Shown here one piece after another: positions 1 to 6,489 of a stretch of DNA of 10,623 nucleotides (positions are counted from its first letter, which is position 1; each line of letters opens with the position of its first letter). Origin of the DNA: JBPESN01 sp051710625 (GTDB taxonomy: Bacteria; Pseudomonadota; Gammaproteobacteria; Enterobacterales; Enterobacteriaceae). Location of the stretch: NCBI RefSeq assembly GCF_051710625.1, contig NZ_JBPESN010000078.1, forward strand, positions 1 through 10,623, read 5' to 3'. A program made the translations under genes and the position numbers. Under the pieces are notes generated by a model. That model searched no databases and was not told the DNA's origin. It saw nothing but the letters and a program-made list of their open reading frames with translations.

Positions 1-90
1 TTTTGCTGCTGGCGCGGCGGTGTAATTTTGGTCGACAACCAGTTGAGCGGATTCGCGTTTGAATTCAGGACTAAAATTTCTTCTTTTCAT
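1..90 (-). CDS. IS3-family transposase OrfA, N-terminal part (runs off window)
   Basis: Reading the minus strand from an ATG at 90-88 gives 30 residues beginning MKRRNFSPEFKRESAQLVV and ending in an alanine-rich stretch at the window edge. This is the characteristic N-terminus of OrfA of IS911-type IS3 elements, which carries the helix-turn-helix that binds the IS ends. OrfA normally works with OrfB through a programmed -1 frameshift to give the OrfAB transposase. The visible part has no stop or frameshift, but intactness cannot be judged from 30 codons. The ATG is preceded by GGTGCACCA-like sequence, with no strong ribosome binding site. Confidence 0.85.
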   Translation of the reverse strand, partial: MKRRNFSPEFKRESAQLVVDQNYTAAPAAK

Positions 91-162
91 TGGTGCACCC
101 GTGTTGTTCTGAGGTGAGCATATCACCCCTGTTCAGGTGGCCAAATTCAGTGTGCCACTACA
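1..162 (-). mobile_element. End of an IS3-family insertion sequence
   Basis: The minus strand from 162 downward begins TGTAGTGGCACACTG, a terminal inverted repeat type I associate with IS3-family elements of the IS911/IS51 kind. About 70 bases inside this end lies the start of OrfA. The element extends past the left edge of the window, so the other end and the OrfAB transposase body cannot be seen. I could not identify a target-site duplication because only one junction is present. The inner sequence (about 90-162) is the usual untranslated leader between the terminal repeat and OrfA. The boundary at 162 is recognised from memory of the repeat, not from comparison of two ends. Confidence 0.8.
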
Positions 163-305
163 GTTTGAACCGCACTCATAGCCTTATGCCGCCGTGAATA
201 CACTCTAGTCGCCCCGTTTAAATCCATTAAAACTTATTCAGCGAAAATTTTTGTTTCATCTACACTAAAAGACGCGGCTGTTTCAGGCAGGTAGCGCTCT
301 TTTTT

Positions 306-318
306 AGAATCGATTACA
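306..318. promoter_or_regulatory. Possible distal GalR/GalS-like operator
   Basis: The sequence AGAATCGATTACA shares the AATCGATTACA core with the perfect operator at 508-523. Its right half-site (GATTACA) matches fully and its left half (AGAATC) is degenerate. Its centre (311/312) is 204 bp upstream of the centre of the proximal operator. Paired operators with DNA looping are known for GalR at galETK, but there the spacing is about 113 bp. This site could be a chance AT-rich match. Confidence 0.35.
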
Positions 319-507
319 AATTAATTCTGATTTATAATTAATACAGTAAATAAGTTATGTCGTCTAAATCGAGCTCCATTTCAAAATTGTTACAAAAATA
401 AATATGACATCCGGACTATTCCCGATGACAACGCCTCTTAATGCCCTATATTAGCGGGGCATCGCATTACGCTACGGATGAATATGCTGATAGGCAGGGA
501 TAAGTGT

Positions 508-523
508 ATGTAATCGATTACAT
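508..523. promoter_or_regulatory. GalR/GalS-type operator upstream of galP
   Basis: ATGTAATCGATTACAT is a perfect 16-bp palindrome that fits the LacI-family GalR/GalS operator pattern (TGTAANCGNTTACA with the central CG). Its centre, 515.5, lies at -60.5 relative to the start predicted from the TATAAT box at 564-569. In E. coli the external gal operator is centred at the same distance. The known role is repression, or modulation by looping, relieved by D-galactose. The downstream galP gene is broken, so the site may no longer control a useful product. Confidence 0.8.
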
Positions 524-526
524 AGT

Positions 527-542
527 TGTGATTGACTTCACA
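527..542 (+). promoter_or_regulatory. CRP binding site
   Basis: TGTGATTGACTTCACA is a perfect TGTGA-N6-TCACA consensus for the cAMP receptor protein. Its centre (534.5) is 41.5 bp upstream of the start predicted from the -10 box, the class II activator position used at the E. coli gal P1 promoter. It lies directly beside the GalR-type operator, so the promoter would be active when cAMP is high and galactose is present. Confidence 0.85.
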
Positions 543-580
543 CTTTGTCAGCATACATTTACATATAATTCATAATTATT
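541..580 (+). promoter_or_regulatory. galP promoter (-10 box and predicted start)
   Basis: TATAAT at 564-569 is a perfect sigma-70 -10 hexamer. At 17 bp spacing the -35 position would be 541-546 (CACTTT), a poor match, as expected for a CRP-dependent promoter. Transcription is predicted to start near 575-578, about 30 bases before the galP ATG. A GGAG Shine-Dalgarno at 597-600 precedes the ATG at 606 with 5-bp spacing. Confidence 0.75.
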
Positions 581-605
581 AATTTACGTAGTACACGGAG
601 ACATT

Positions 606-2006
606 ATGAGTACTGCCACACATAAACCCGGCAGATCCCATGCTCGTTTTACTTTTTTTGTTTGCTTTATGGCGGCGTTGGCCGGCCTGCTATTTGGACT
701 GGATATTGGCGTCATCGCCGGCGCGCTGCCTTTCCTGTCTACGGATTTGCACATCGATAATCGTCAACAAGAATGGTTCGTCAGTTCCATGATGTTTGGC
801 GCCGCGGTGGGCGCAGTCGCCGCCGGCTGGATGTCAGCCAAGCTAGGGCGGAAATTCAGCCTGCTTACCGGCGCCCTTTTGTTCACTATCGGTTCGCTGT
901 GGTCGGCGCTATCTCCCAATGTGGAATCCCTTATTATCGCCCGTATTCTGCTGGGTCTGGCGGTCGGGATTGCCTCCTATACCGCACCGCTTTATTTGTC
1001 GGAAATCGCGCCGGAAAAATCCGTGGCTCAATGATTTCCATGTATCAGTTAATAATCACCATCGGGATTTTAGCGGCCCACCTGTCTGATACCGCTTTCA
1101 GCTATAGCGGATCCTGGCGCTGGATGCTGGGCATCATCACCATCCCCGCGGTGCTGCTGTTTGTCGGCGTCCTGTTTTTACCGGGAAGCCCGCGCTGGCT
1201 TGCGGCGCGTGGACGTTACCATGAAGCGCAAAAAGTGCTGGATATGCTGCGCAGCTCCAGCGAGCAGGTAGGCAAAGAGCTGGATGAGATACGCGAAAGT
1301 TTGAAGATCAAACAAAGCGGCTGGGCACTGTTTAAAGACAACGCCAATTTCCGCCGCGCGGTATTCCTCGGCGTCCTGTTGCAGATGATGCAGCAGTTCA
1401 CCGGTATGAATGTCATTATGTATTACACGCCGAAAATCTTCGGTATCGCCAGTTTTGCCAGCACCGCCAACCAAATGTGGGGAACGGTGATTGTCGAGTT
1501 TGTCAACGTACTGGCGACATTTATTGCCATCGGGCTGGTGGATCGCTGGGGTCGTAAACCGACGCTGAAACTCGGTTTTCTGGTTATGGTGGTCGGCATG
1601 GGCGCACTGGGCACGCTGCTCCATCTGGGCGTCGACACCGACTTCCAAAAATACTTTGCGATTGTCATGTTGATGCTGTTTATCGTCGGTTTCGCCATGA
1701 GCGTTGGCCCGCTAATTTGGGTACTGTGTTCCGAAATTTAGCCGCTGAAAGAAAGGGCGCGACTTTGGTATTACCGTCTCCACCGCCACCAACTGGATTG
1801 CCAACATGATAGTCGGGGCCACCTTCCTGACCATGCTGGAAACGCTGGGCAATGCCAACACCTTCTGGATCTACGGCGCGCTTAACGTTCTGTTTATCGT
1901 ATTGAGCATTATGCTGATTCCAGAAACCAAAAACGTTTCGCTTGAGCATATCGAACGTAACCTGATGACTGGTAAACCGCTGCGCGAAATCGGCGCGTGG
2001 GACTGA
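606..2006 (+). pseudogene. galP: Galactose:H+ symporter GalP, pseudogene (two frameshifts, one nonsense)
   Basis: This is the remnant of the GalP sugar-proton symporter (major facilitator superfamily, 12 membrane helices, inner membrane), which imports D-galactose and D-glucose. Family landmarks are present: the helix 1 segment FGLDIGVIAGALPF, the PETK-type motif near the C-terminus (IPETKNVSLEHIERNL), RWGRKPT in the helix 8-9 loop, SPRW in the central loop, and QQFTGMN in helix 7. Three lesions break it. One A is missing from an A-run near 1017-1021, so PEKIRGS reads PEKSVAQ-stop. A CAG to TAG nonsense lies at 1739-1741. A 4-base GAAA duplication lies near 1748-1756. Removing the indels restores about 465 residues, matching the 464 of E. 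coli GalP, so decay is recent. The ATG at 606 has a good Shine-Dalgarno. The neighbour sprT and the order match E. coli. Confidence 0.95.
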
Positions 2007-2026
2007 CCGCTCACGTCTGTGGCCAA

Positions 2027-2061
2027 AACGCCGCCGCCCGACTGGACGCCGGCGTTTTTTT
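2027..2061 (+). terminator. Rho-independent terminator after galP
   Basis: AACGCCG at 2027-2033 pairs with CGGCGTT at 2050-2056, with a 16-base loop that contains further GC-rich sequence, followed by a run of seven T (2055-2061). A run of A precedes the stem. It lies 20 bases after the galP stop and would end the galP transcript. Confidence 0.8.
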
Positions 2062-2197
2062 GCCCAATAACCTGCTTCGGATTTACCCTATGCCCTTGGC
2101 GCGCGGCGGCGTGGTTTTGACCCTGTATAGCCAGGTGTCGTCGCGTGGTATTGCCATAGGGTTGCATCCTTTGGCGCCGACGATTAGGCTGGCGAAT

Positions 2198-2788
2198 ATG
2201 AAACCGTTACGCATCCCTATCACCCTGCTGCAGGGTGTCATGCGGTGCCTGCGGGCCAAGCTCGCACAGGCAGGGGAGTATTTTGACTATACCTTTCCCG
2301 AACCGGCGATAAGCTTTCAACAGCGCGGCACCTCCGCCGGTACCGCCTGGCTGGAGCGCTGGGAAATCCGTCTGAACCCGCAATTATTGCTGGAGAATCA
2401 GCAACGGTTTATCGACGAAGTGGTGCCGCACGAGCTGGCGCATCTGCTGGTGTATCGCCAATTTGGCCGGGTTGCGCCCCACGGCCGGGAGTGGCGCTGG
2501 ATGATGATTGCCGTGTTGCAAACGCCCGCGCGCCGCACCCATGAATTCGATTTGGCAGAGATGCGTAAATCTACCTCTCCCTATCGCTGCGGCTACCAGC
2601 AGCATGCCCTGATCGTACGCCGTTATAACCGCGTGATACGTAGCGAAACCCAATGCCGTTGCCGGCACTGCCGCGACATCTTGCAGCCCGAGGGACCGGT
2701 ACGGAACGGTAATATTCTGCCAATGCTTCCCCTGATTTTCCCCTGCTGGCGCGGCGCGCGTTCGATTTGCCTGTCGCGACGTAATTAG
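2198..2788 (+). CDS. sprT: SprT family zinc-binding protein (open, C-terminus altered)
   Basis: This is SprT (YggI), a SprT-like metalloprotease-fold protein of unclear cellular role. From the ATG at 2198 the protein begins MKPLRIPITLLQGVMRCLR, matching the E. coli N-terminus, so I chose this start over the in-frame extension back to 1997. The HExxH metal motif is present as HELAH at residues 78-82, followed by APHGREW with the third likely ligand. In the C-terminal zinc ribbon, E. coli has PYRCKC and RCVHC. Here the second cysteine of the first pair is tyrosine (PYRCGY, codon 2594-2596), while CRCRHC carries an extra cysteine. The reading frame then runs about 30 residues past the usual end, giving 196 residues against 165, probably from loss of the stop or a terminal frameshift. 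It may be starting to decay. There is no strong Shine-Dalgarno. Confidence 0.8.
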   Translation: MKPLRIPITLLQGVMRCLRAKLAQAGEYFDYTFPEPAISFQQRGTSAGTAWLERWEIRLNPQLLLENQQRFIDEVVPHELAHLLVYRQFGRVAPHGREWRWMMIAVLQTPARRTHEFDLAEMRKSTSPYRCGYQQHALIVRRYNRVIRSETQCRCRHCRDILQPEGPVRNGNILPMLPLIFPCWRGARSICLSRRN

Positions 2789-2822
2789 ATAACCTGCGCA
2801 ATTCCAAATTGAACACACTAAT

Positions 2823-3457
2823 ATGCCGCATAAAATTTTCGGCCTGCTGGCCGCCTACTTACCTTTTCCTTTCCCGCCGCGGCCAAGGTGCATGAAATCA
2901 CCAATTTTAACCAGGCAAAAGCGGCAGCGGTGAAAATTAATCGCGACGCGCCCGGCACTTTTTATTATAATTACCGCATAAACTGGCAGGGCAAAAAAAG
3001 CATCCCGGACCTGGAGTCCTGCGGCTATCAGGTGCCTAAGAGCGAGCTGCGCGCCGACCGCATCGAATGAGAAGATGCGCTACCGTCATGGAAATTCGGT
3101 CACCAGCGCCAATGCTGGCAAAACGGCGGGCGTAAAAACTGGGCCAAAGATCCGGTGTATCGGCAAATCGAAACCGACCTGCACAACTTGCATCCCGCGA
3201 TCGGCGAGGTCAATGGCGATCGTGGCAACTAGCAGTACAGCCAGTGGCGCGGCGGAGAAGGTCAATACGGTCGCTGTGAAATGACAATCGATGTTAAAAA
3301 CAAACAGGCGGAGCCGCCGTCCCGGGCGCAGATCCAGCTGTTCGAGGTATGGGATCGCGCCTACCCGGTGACCGAATGGGAATGCAAGCGCAACCAGCGG
3401 ATCGCCGCGGTTCAGGGCAACCCCAATCCGTACGTTCAGCGGGCTTGCAGCCTTTAA
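2823..3457 (+). pseudogene. endA: Endonuclease I (EndA), pseudogene
   Basis: This is a remnant of periplasmic endonuclease I, a His-Me-finger DNase with a cleaved signal peptide. The ATG at 2823 opens a signal-like sequence (MPHKIFGLLA), but a missing base near 2860 shifts the frame before the cleavage site. The rest lies in one frame: the DLESCGY segment, GHQRQCWQ, IGEVNGDRGN, SQWRGGEGQYG and the end NPYVQRACSL-stop. Two nonsense codons interrupt it, TGA at 3068-3070 (where E. coli has Trp in RIEWEH) and TAG at 3230-3232. The catalytic-region EWEHVVPAW reads E-stop-EDALPSW, so the key histidine is replaced by aspartate. About 22 residues are missing in frame between the EPPSRA and QLFEVW segments (near 3325). 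Repaired length is about 211 residues against 235 in E. coli. Confidence 0.93.
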
Positions 3458-3553
3458 AAGCGCTGCTCTACACTAAAGTTGCTCGGCCTGCCGTGCCGGC
3501 AGGGGTCGAGTCCGCCGCGGGCGGCGAGACAACTAGAACTGAAGCCACATCTT
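3458..3553 (+). other. endA-rsmE gap with GC-rich hairpins
   Basis: CCTGCC (3487-3492) and GGCAGG (3498-3503) form a 6-bp stem with loop GTGCC, flanked by CTCG (3482-3485) and CGAG (3507-3510), which could extend the stem past a bulge. A second GC-rich inverted repeat (CCGCC...GGCGG, about 3512-3524) follows. There is no T-tract, so a standard terminator is unlikely. I see no good Shine-Dalgarno directly before the rsmE ATG at 3554. Confidence 0.45.
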
Positions 3554-4315
3554 ATGCGAATACCTCGAATATATCATCTGGCGCCGCTGGCCGTCGGCAC
3601 CGTCCTCGCGCTGGGCGAGGACGCCGTGCATCATGTGAGCTGGGTGCTGCGCATGACCGTCGACGGGCCGATAGCGCTGTTTGACGGCAGCAATCACGTT
3701 TTTGCGGCCCGTTTGACCCGGGTAGACAAAAAGGGCGTCGAGGCCACAGTGCTGGCCGCACAGATGGAAGATCGCGAATCGCCGCTGCATTTGCAGCTGG
3801 GACAGGTGATGTCACGCGGGGGAAAAATGGAATTTACCATCCAAAAATCCATCGAATTGAAAGTAAATGTGATCACCCCATTGTTTTCGGTGCGCTGTGG
3901 CGTCAAGTTGGAGGGCGAGCGGCTGGAGAAAAAGCTGCAGCAATGGCGCAAAATCGCCATCGGCGCCTGTGAGCAGTGCGGCCGCAATCGCCCTGGCGAA
4001 GACCGCCCCGCGATGACGCTTGAAGCCTAGTCTGCGGAACAGGAAGCGGGGTTGAAACTTAATTTGCATCCCCGCGCCGAACAGAGCATTAATACTCTGC
4101 CGCTGCCGCTGCCGCTGCCGCTGCCGCTGCCGCTGTCGGCGCACGGCATTCGTCTGCTGATTGGGGCTGAGAACGGCCTGTCGGCGGAGGAGATTGCATT
4201 GACCGTCAATTATAGGTTTGCCGATATTCTGCTGGGGCCACGGGTGCTACGCACTGAGACCACCGCACTCACCGCCATCACCGCCCTGCAGGTGCGTTTC
4301 GGCGATTTGGGGTAA
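3554..4315 (+). pseudogene. rsmE: 16S rRNA m3U1498 methyltransferase RsmE, pseudogene
   Basis: This is a remnant of RsmE (YggJ), the SPOUT-class enzyme that methylates U1498 of 16S rRNA. The ATG at 3554 begins MRIPRIYHLAPL, like the family. The N-terminal PUA-like domain and the RESPLHLQLGQVMSRG and KMEFTIQKSIEL segments are well kept. A single in-frame nonsense, TAG at 4028-4030 (codon 159), stands where E. coli has Trp, and the same frame then continues to the natural end (LRTETTALTAITALQVRF, stop 4313-4315). The stop removes the C-terminal knot that binds S-adenosylmethionine. Two further changes suggest loss of constraint: the glycine-rich motif LIGPEGGLS reads LIGAENGLS, and a LP-encoding hexanucleotide repeat has expanded just before it. 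Restored length is 253 residues against 243. Confidence 0.93.
4097..4135 (+). repeat. (CTGCCG)6.5 hexanucleotide microsatellite inside rsmE
   Basis: Six perfect tandem copies of CTGCCG (4097-4132) plus CTG (4133-4135) encode alternating Leu-Pro. The E. coli protein has only LPLP at this place, so about four copies appear to have been added. The unit is six bases, so the frame is kept. It follows the premature stop and therefore would not be translated in full-length RsmE. Confidence 0.9.
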
Positions 4316-4326
4316 AGGAGAAGACA

Positions 4327-5272
4327 ATGATTAAGCTTGGCATCGTAATGGACCCGATTTCCACCATCAATATCAAAAAAGACAGCAGCTTCGCCATGTT
4401 GCTGGAAGCACAAAGCCGCGGCCACGAAATTCACTACATGGAGATGAGCTCCCTGTATCTGCGCGGCGGCGCTGCGCGGGCCTCCACCCGTTTGCTGTCG
4501 GTAAAGCAGGATTATGATGCCTGGTACAGCTTTAACGGCGAACAGGACATCAATCTGGGCGAACTGGATGTCATCCTGATGCGCAAGGATCCGCCCTTCG
4601 ATACCGAATTTATTTATGCCACCTACATCCTGGAACGTGCGGAAGATGAAGGGGCGCTCATCGTCAACAAATCGCAGAGCCTGCGGGACTGTAACGAGAA
4701 ACTGTTTGTTTACCGCCTGGTTCGCGCGCCATATGCCGGATACGCTGGTAAGCCGCCGGGACGATCACATCCGCGCTTTCTGGCAGGAGCACGGCGACAT
4801 CATCCTGAAACTGCTGGATGGCATGGGCGGTACGTCGATTTTTCGCGTCAAGCAAGACGATCCCAACCTGACGGTCATTGTTGAAACCCTGACCGGATAC
4901 GGCCGCCACTTTTGCATGGAGCAAAATTATCTGCCGGCCATCAAGGACGGTGATAAGCAGGTGCTGGTGGTGGACGGCGAACCGGTTCCCTACTGCTTGG
5001 TTCGCATTCCAAAAAGCGGCGAAACCCGCGGCAATCTAGCGGCCGCGGCGAGGCACGTCCGCTCAGCGACAGCGACTGGAAAATCGCCCGCGACGTGGCG
5101 CCGATGCTGAAAAAGAAAGGGCTGATTTTTGTCGGTTTGGGTATCATCGGCGACCTCCTGACCGATGATCAATGTCATCAGCCCTACCTGCGTGCGAGAA
5201 ATCGAAGCAGCCTTCCCCGTTTCCATCACCGGTATGCTGATGGAGGCAATTAAAAAACGTCTGGCGGCGTAA
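4327..5272 (+). pseudogene. gshB: Glutathione synthetase GshB, pseudogene (three frameshifts)
   Basis: This is a remnant of the ATP-grasp enzyme that joins glycine to gamma-glutamylcysteine. The start at 4327 follows an excellent AAAGGAG Shine-Dalgarno beginning right at the rsmE stop, as expected for co-transcription. Conserved blocks include MRKDPPFDTEFIYATYILER, NEKLF, DGMGG, QNYLPAIKDGDK, VVDGEPVPYC and the C-terminal VSITGMLMEAI. Lesions are a 4-base GTTT duplication after NEKLF (near 4706-4714), an inferred 7-base loss near 5036-5050 that removes part of the NLAAGGRGE glycine loop, and one extra base near 5165-5170. Correcting all three gives about 315 residues, matching the family length of about 316. 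The DRLTEINV segment also reads DLLT. With gshB dead, glutathione would have to be obtained otherwise or replaced. Confidence 0.94.
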
Positions 5273-5292
5273 CAACGCTGATGTGTATGACG

Positions 5293-5321
5293 TGGCCGCA
5301 ATCCGATTTCGCTTGCGGCCA
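5293..5321. terminator. Strong hairpin after gshB (possible terminator)
   Basis: TGGCCGCAA (5293-5301) and TTGCGGCCA (5313-5321) form a perfect 9-bp stem with an 11-base loop, 20 bases after the gshB stop. The T-tract expected of a standard intrinsic terminator is missing (GTGACTTATCCCC follows), so it may terminate weakly or protect the 3' end of the message. Confidence 0.5.
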
Positions 5322-5337
5322 GTGACTTATCCCCATT

Positions 5338-5366
5338 TTGCCCGCGTACTGAACACCGCCTATTTT
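5338..5366 (+). promoter_or_regulatory. Candidate sigma-70 promoter for yqgE-ruvX
   Basis: TTGCCC at 5338-5343 and TATTTT at 5361-5366 are spaced by 17 bp and lie about 30 bases before the yqgE ATG. Both hexamers match the consensus at four of six positions. The position, between a strong hairpin and the first intact genes of the block, supports an independent promoter, but nothing else confirms it. Confidence 0.4.
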
Positions 5367-5396
5367 TTAAACTTACTGAGGTTGCCTAATTAAAGC

Positions 5397-5960
5397 ATGA
5401 ATTTACAGCACCATTTTCTTATCGCCATGCCCTCGTTGCAAGATCCGTTATTCAAACGCTCGGTGGTTTACATCTGCGAGCACAACAGTGACGGCGCCAT
5501 GGGTATCGTCATCAACAAGCTCGTCGAGCAGTTCACCGTGGAAAACGTGCTGCACAAGCTCAAGATCATGCCTGCCGGCCGCGATCCGGCCATCTGGTTG
5601 GATAAACCGGTGTTCGCCGGCGGCCCGCTGGCGGATGACCGCGGCTTTGTTCTGCACACGCCGCGCGATGGGTTCGGCTCTAGCATCGGCATCTCGCCGC
5701 AAACGATGATCACCACGTCCAAGGACGTGCTGGAGACGCTCGACACCGCCGATCAGCCCGACGATGTGCTTGTGGCGCTGGGCTACTCCGGCTGGGGACA
5801 GGGGCAGTTGGAGCGCGAGCTAATGGAAAACACTTGGCTTACCACCCCTGGCGACAGTGAAACCCTGTTTGATACCCCCATCGCTGCCCGCTGGCGCGAA
5901 GCGGCCAAGACCTTAGGCATCGATATTCACAATATCGCCAACCAGACGGGTCATGCCTGA
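5397..5960 (+). CDS. yqgE: YqgE/AlgH family protein (UPF0301)
   Basis: This intact 187-residue protein has the same length as E. coli YqgE and begins MNLQHHFLIAMPSLQDPLFK. Conserved family blocks are RSVVYICEHNSDGAMGIVIN near residues 21-40, the DKPVFAGGPL segment near 69-78, RGFVLHTP, and LGYSGWGQGQLERE near 128-141. There is no signal peptide or membrane segment. The molecular function of the family is not established; AlgH in Pseudomonas was first linked to alginate regulation. The stop overlaps the ruvX start by one base (TGATG at 5958-5962), indicating translational coupling. The ATG has only a weak Shine-Dalgarno (AAAG just upstream, GAGG further away). It is the first undamaged gene after four pseudogenes, which suggests it is still under selection, perhaps through its linkage to ruvX. 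Confidence 0.95.
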   Translation: MNLQHHFLIAMPSLQDPLFKRSVVYICEHNSDGAMGIVINKLVEQFTVENVLHKLKIMPAGRDPAIWLDKPVFAGGPLADDRGFVLHTPRDGFGSSIGISPQTMITTSKDVLETLDTADQPDDVLVALGYSGWGQGQLERELMENTWLTTPGDSETLFDTPIAARWREAAKTLGIDIHNIANQTGHA

Positions 5961-6385
5961 TGGTCGCCGCCGGTAGCATCTTGGCGTTCGATTTTGGTAC
6001 GCGCAGCATTGGCGTGGCTATTGGTCAGCCTGTAACCTGTACCGCCCGGCCGCTGACGGCGTTTAAGGCTCGCGACGGCGTACCTGACTGGCAACAGATC
6101 GAAAAATTACTGAACGAATGGCGGCCGGAAACGGTGGTGCTGGGTTTACCGCTGAATATGGACGGCAGCGAACAGCCGATGACCGCCCGGGCACGCAAGT
6201 TCGCCAACCGGCTGCACGGCCGCTTCGGCGTTCAGGTGGTGTTGCACGATGAGCGCCTCAGCACCGTCGAAGCCCGCGCGGGTCTGTTTGAGCGCGGCGG
6301 CTTTCGCGCGCTGGAGAAAGGCAAAGTCGACGCGGGGTCGGCGGTGGTCATCCTAGAAAGCTGGCTCGAACAGTTTCCCGAGTAA
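5960..6385 (+). CDS. ruvX: Holliday junction resolvase-fold protein RuvX/YqgF
   Basis: This intact 141-residue protein has an RNase H-like fold and matches E. coli YqgF along its length. The likely metal-binding acidic residues are Asp11 (in LAFDFGTRSIGVA), Glu98 (in LHDERLSTVEA) and Asp124 (in GKVDAGSAVVILES). GLPLNMDG at 62-69 is the other signature block. In E. coli the protein is essential and has been linked to pre-16S rRNA 5'-end processing and to transcription antitermination; resolvase activity is inferred from fold. I chose the ATG at 5960, which overlaps the yqgE stop, because MVAAGSILAFDFGT aligns with the E. coli start MSGTLLAFDFGT. The survival of this gene among pseudogenes fits an essential role. 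Confidence 0.96.
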   Translation: MVAAGSILAFDFGTRSIGVAIGQPVTCTARPLTAFKARDGVPDWQQIEKLLNEWRPETVVLGLPLNMDGSEQPMTARARKFANRLHGRFGVQVVLHDERLSTVEARAGLFERGGFRALEKGKVDAGSAVVILESWLEQFPE

Positions 6386-6393
6386 CGCTACGG

Positions 6394-6489
6394 CACCCTC
6401 GTGCTCCGTCTGTGGCGCCATTAGCCGCCCCTGTCACTCTGCCTGTAGCGTCATCACCAACACCTTCGTCGCTCCGCCTGTGGCGCCAT
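6394..6489. repeat. Pair of 28/29-bp imperfect direct repeats downstream of ruvX
   Basis: Positions 6394-6421 and 6461-6489 share CACC(C/T)TCGT, an optional C, then GCTCCG(T/C)CTGTGGCGCCAT. The two copies differ by two substitutions and one indel and start 67 bases apart. The intervening sequence does not match what follows the second copy, so this is not a simple tandem duplication. The second copy lies inside the unidentified minus-strand coding tail, where it encodes GATGGATKV. Confidence 0.6.

Larger units (their letters stand above)
163..605. other. Intergenic region between the IS end and galP
   Basis: I see no coding sequence here on either strand. The left half (163-470) is AT-rich and without a recognisable gene; in E. 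coli the gene before galP is metK, but no metK remnant is visible, so the IS insertion may have replaced or separated that neighbour. A short hairpin occurs at 441-462 (ATGCCC/GGGCAT, 10-base loop) without a T-tract. The right half (about 480-600) is the galP control region, annotated separately. TATGCTGA at 483-490 and TCAGCATA at 548-555 form an 8-bp inverted repeat that brackets the operator and CRP site. Confidence 0.7.

Noticed and set aside
285..306. Terminator before galP (T-run at 299-305)
   Set aside because: No convincing stem could be built upstream of the T-run.
1178..1698. Long minus-strand open frames opposite galP
   Set aside because: They are antisense to clearly conserved GalP sequence, have no recognisable domain and no ribosome binding site.
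773..1741. A 322-codon open frame starting within galP as its own gene
   Set aside because: Its first about 85 residues are an out-of-frame reading of galP; only the part after about 1022 is galP continued in the shifted frame.
4097..4135. Short tandem units as a possible CRISPR array
   Set aside because: The 6-base units are contiguous with no spacers and encode Leu-Pro within rsmE.
4052..4315. A separate small gene downstream of rsmE
   Set aside because: It lies in the same frame as rsmE and encodes the RsmE C-terminus after the TAG at 4028.
4616..5110. An independent 164-codon gene within gshB
   Set aside because: After its first about 30 codons it is GshB in the frame shifted by the GTTT duplication.
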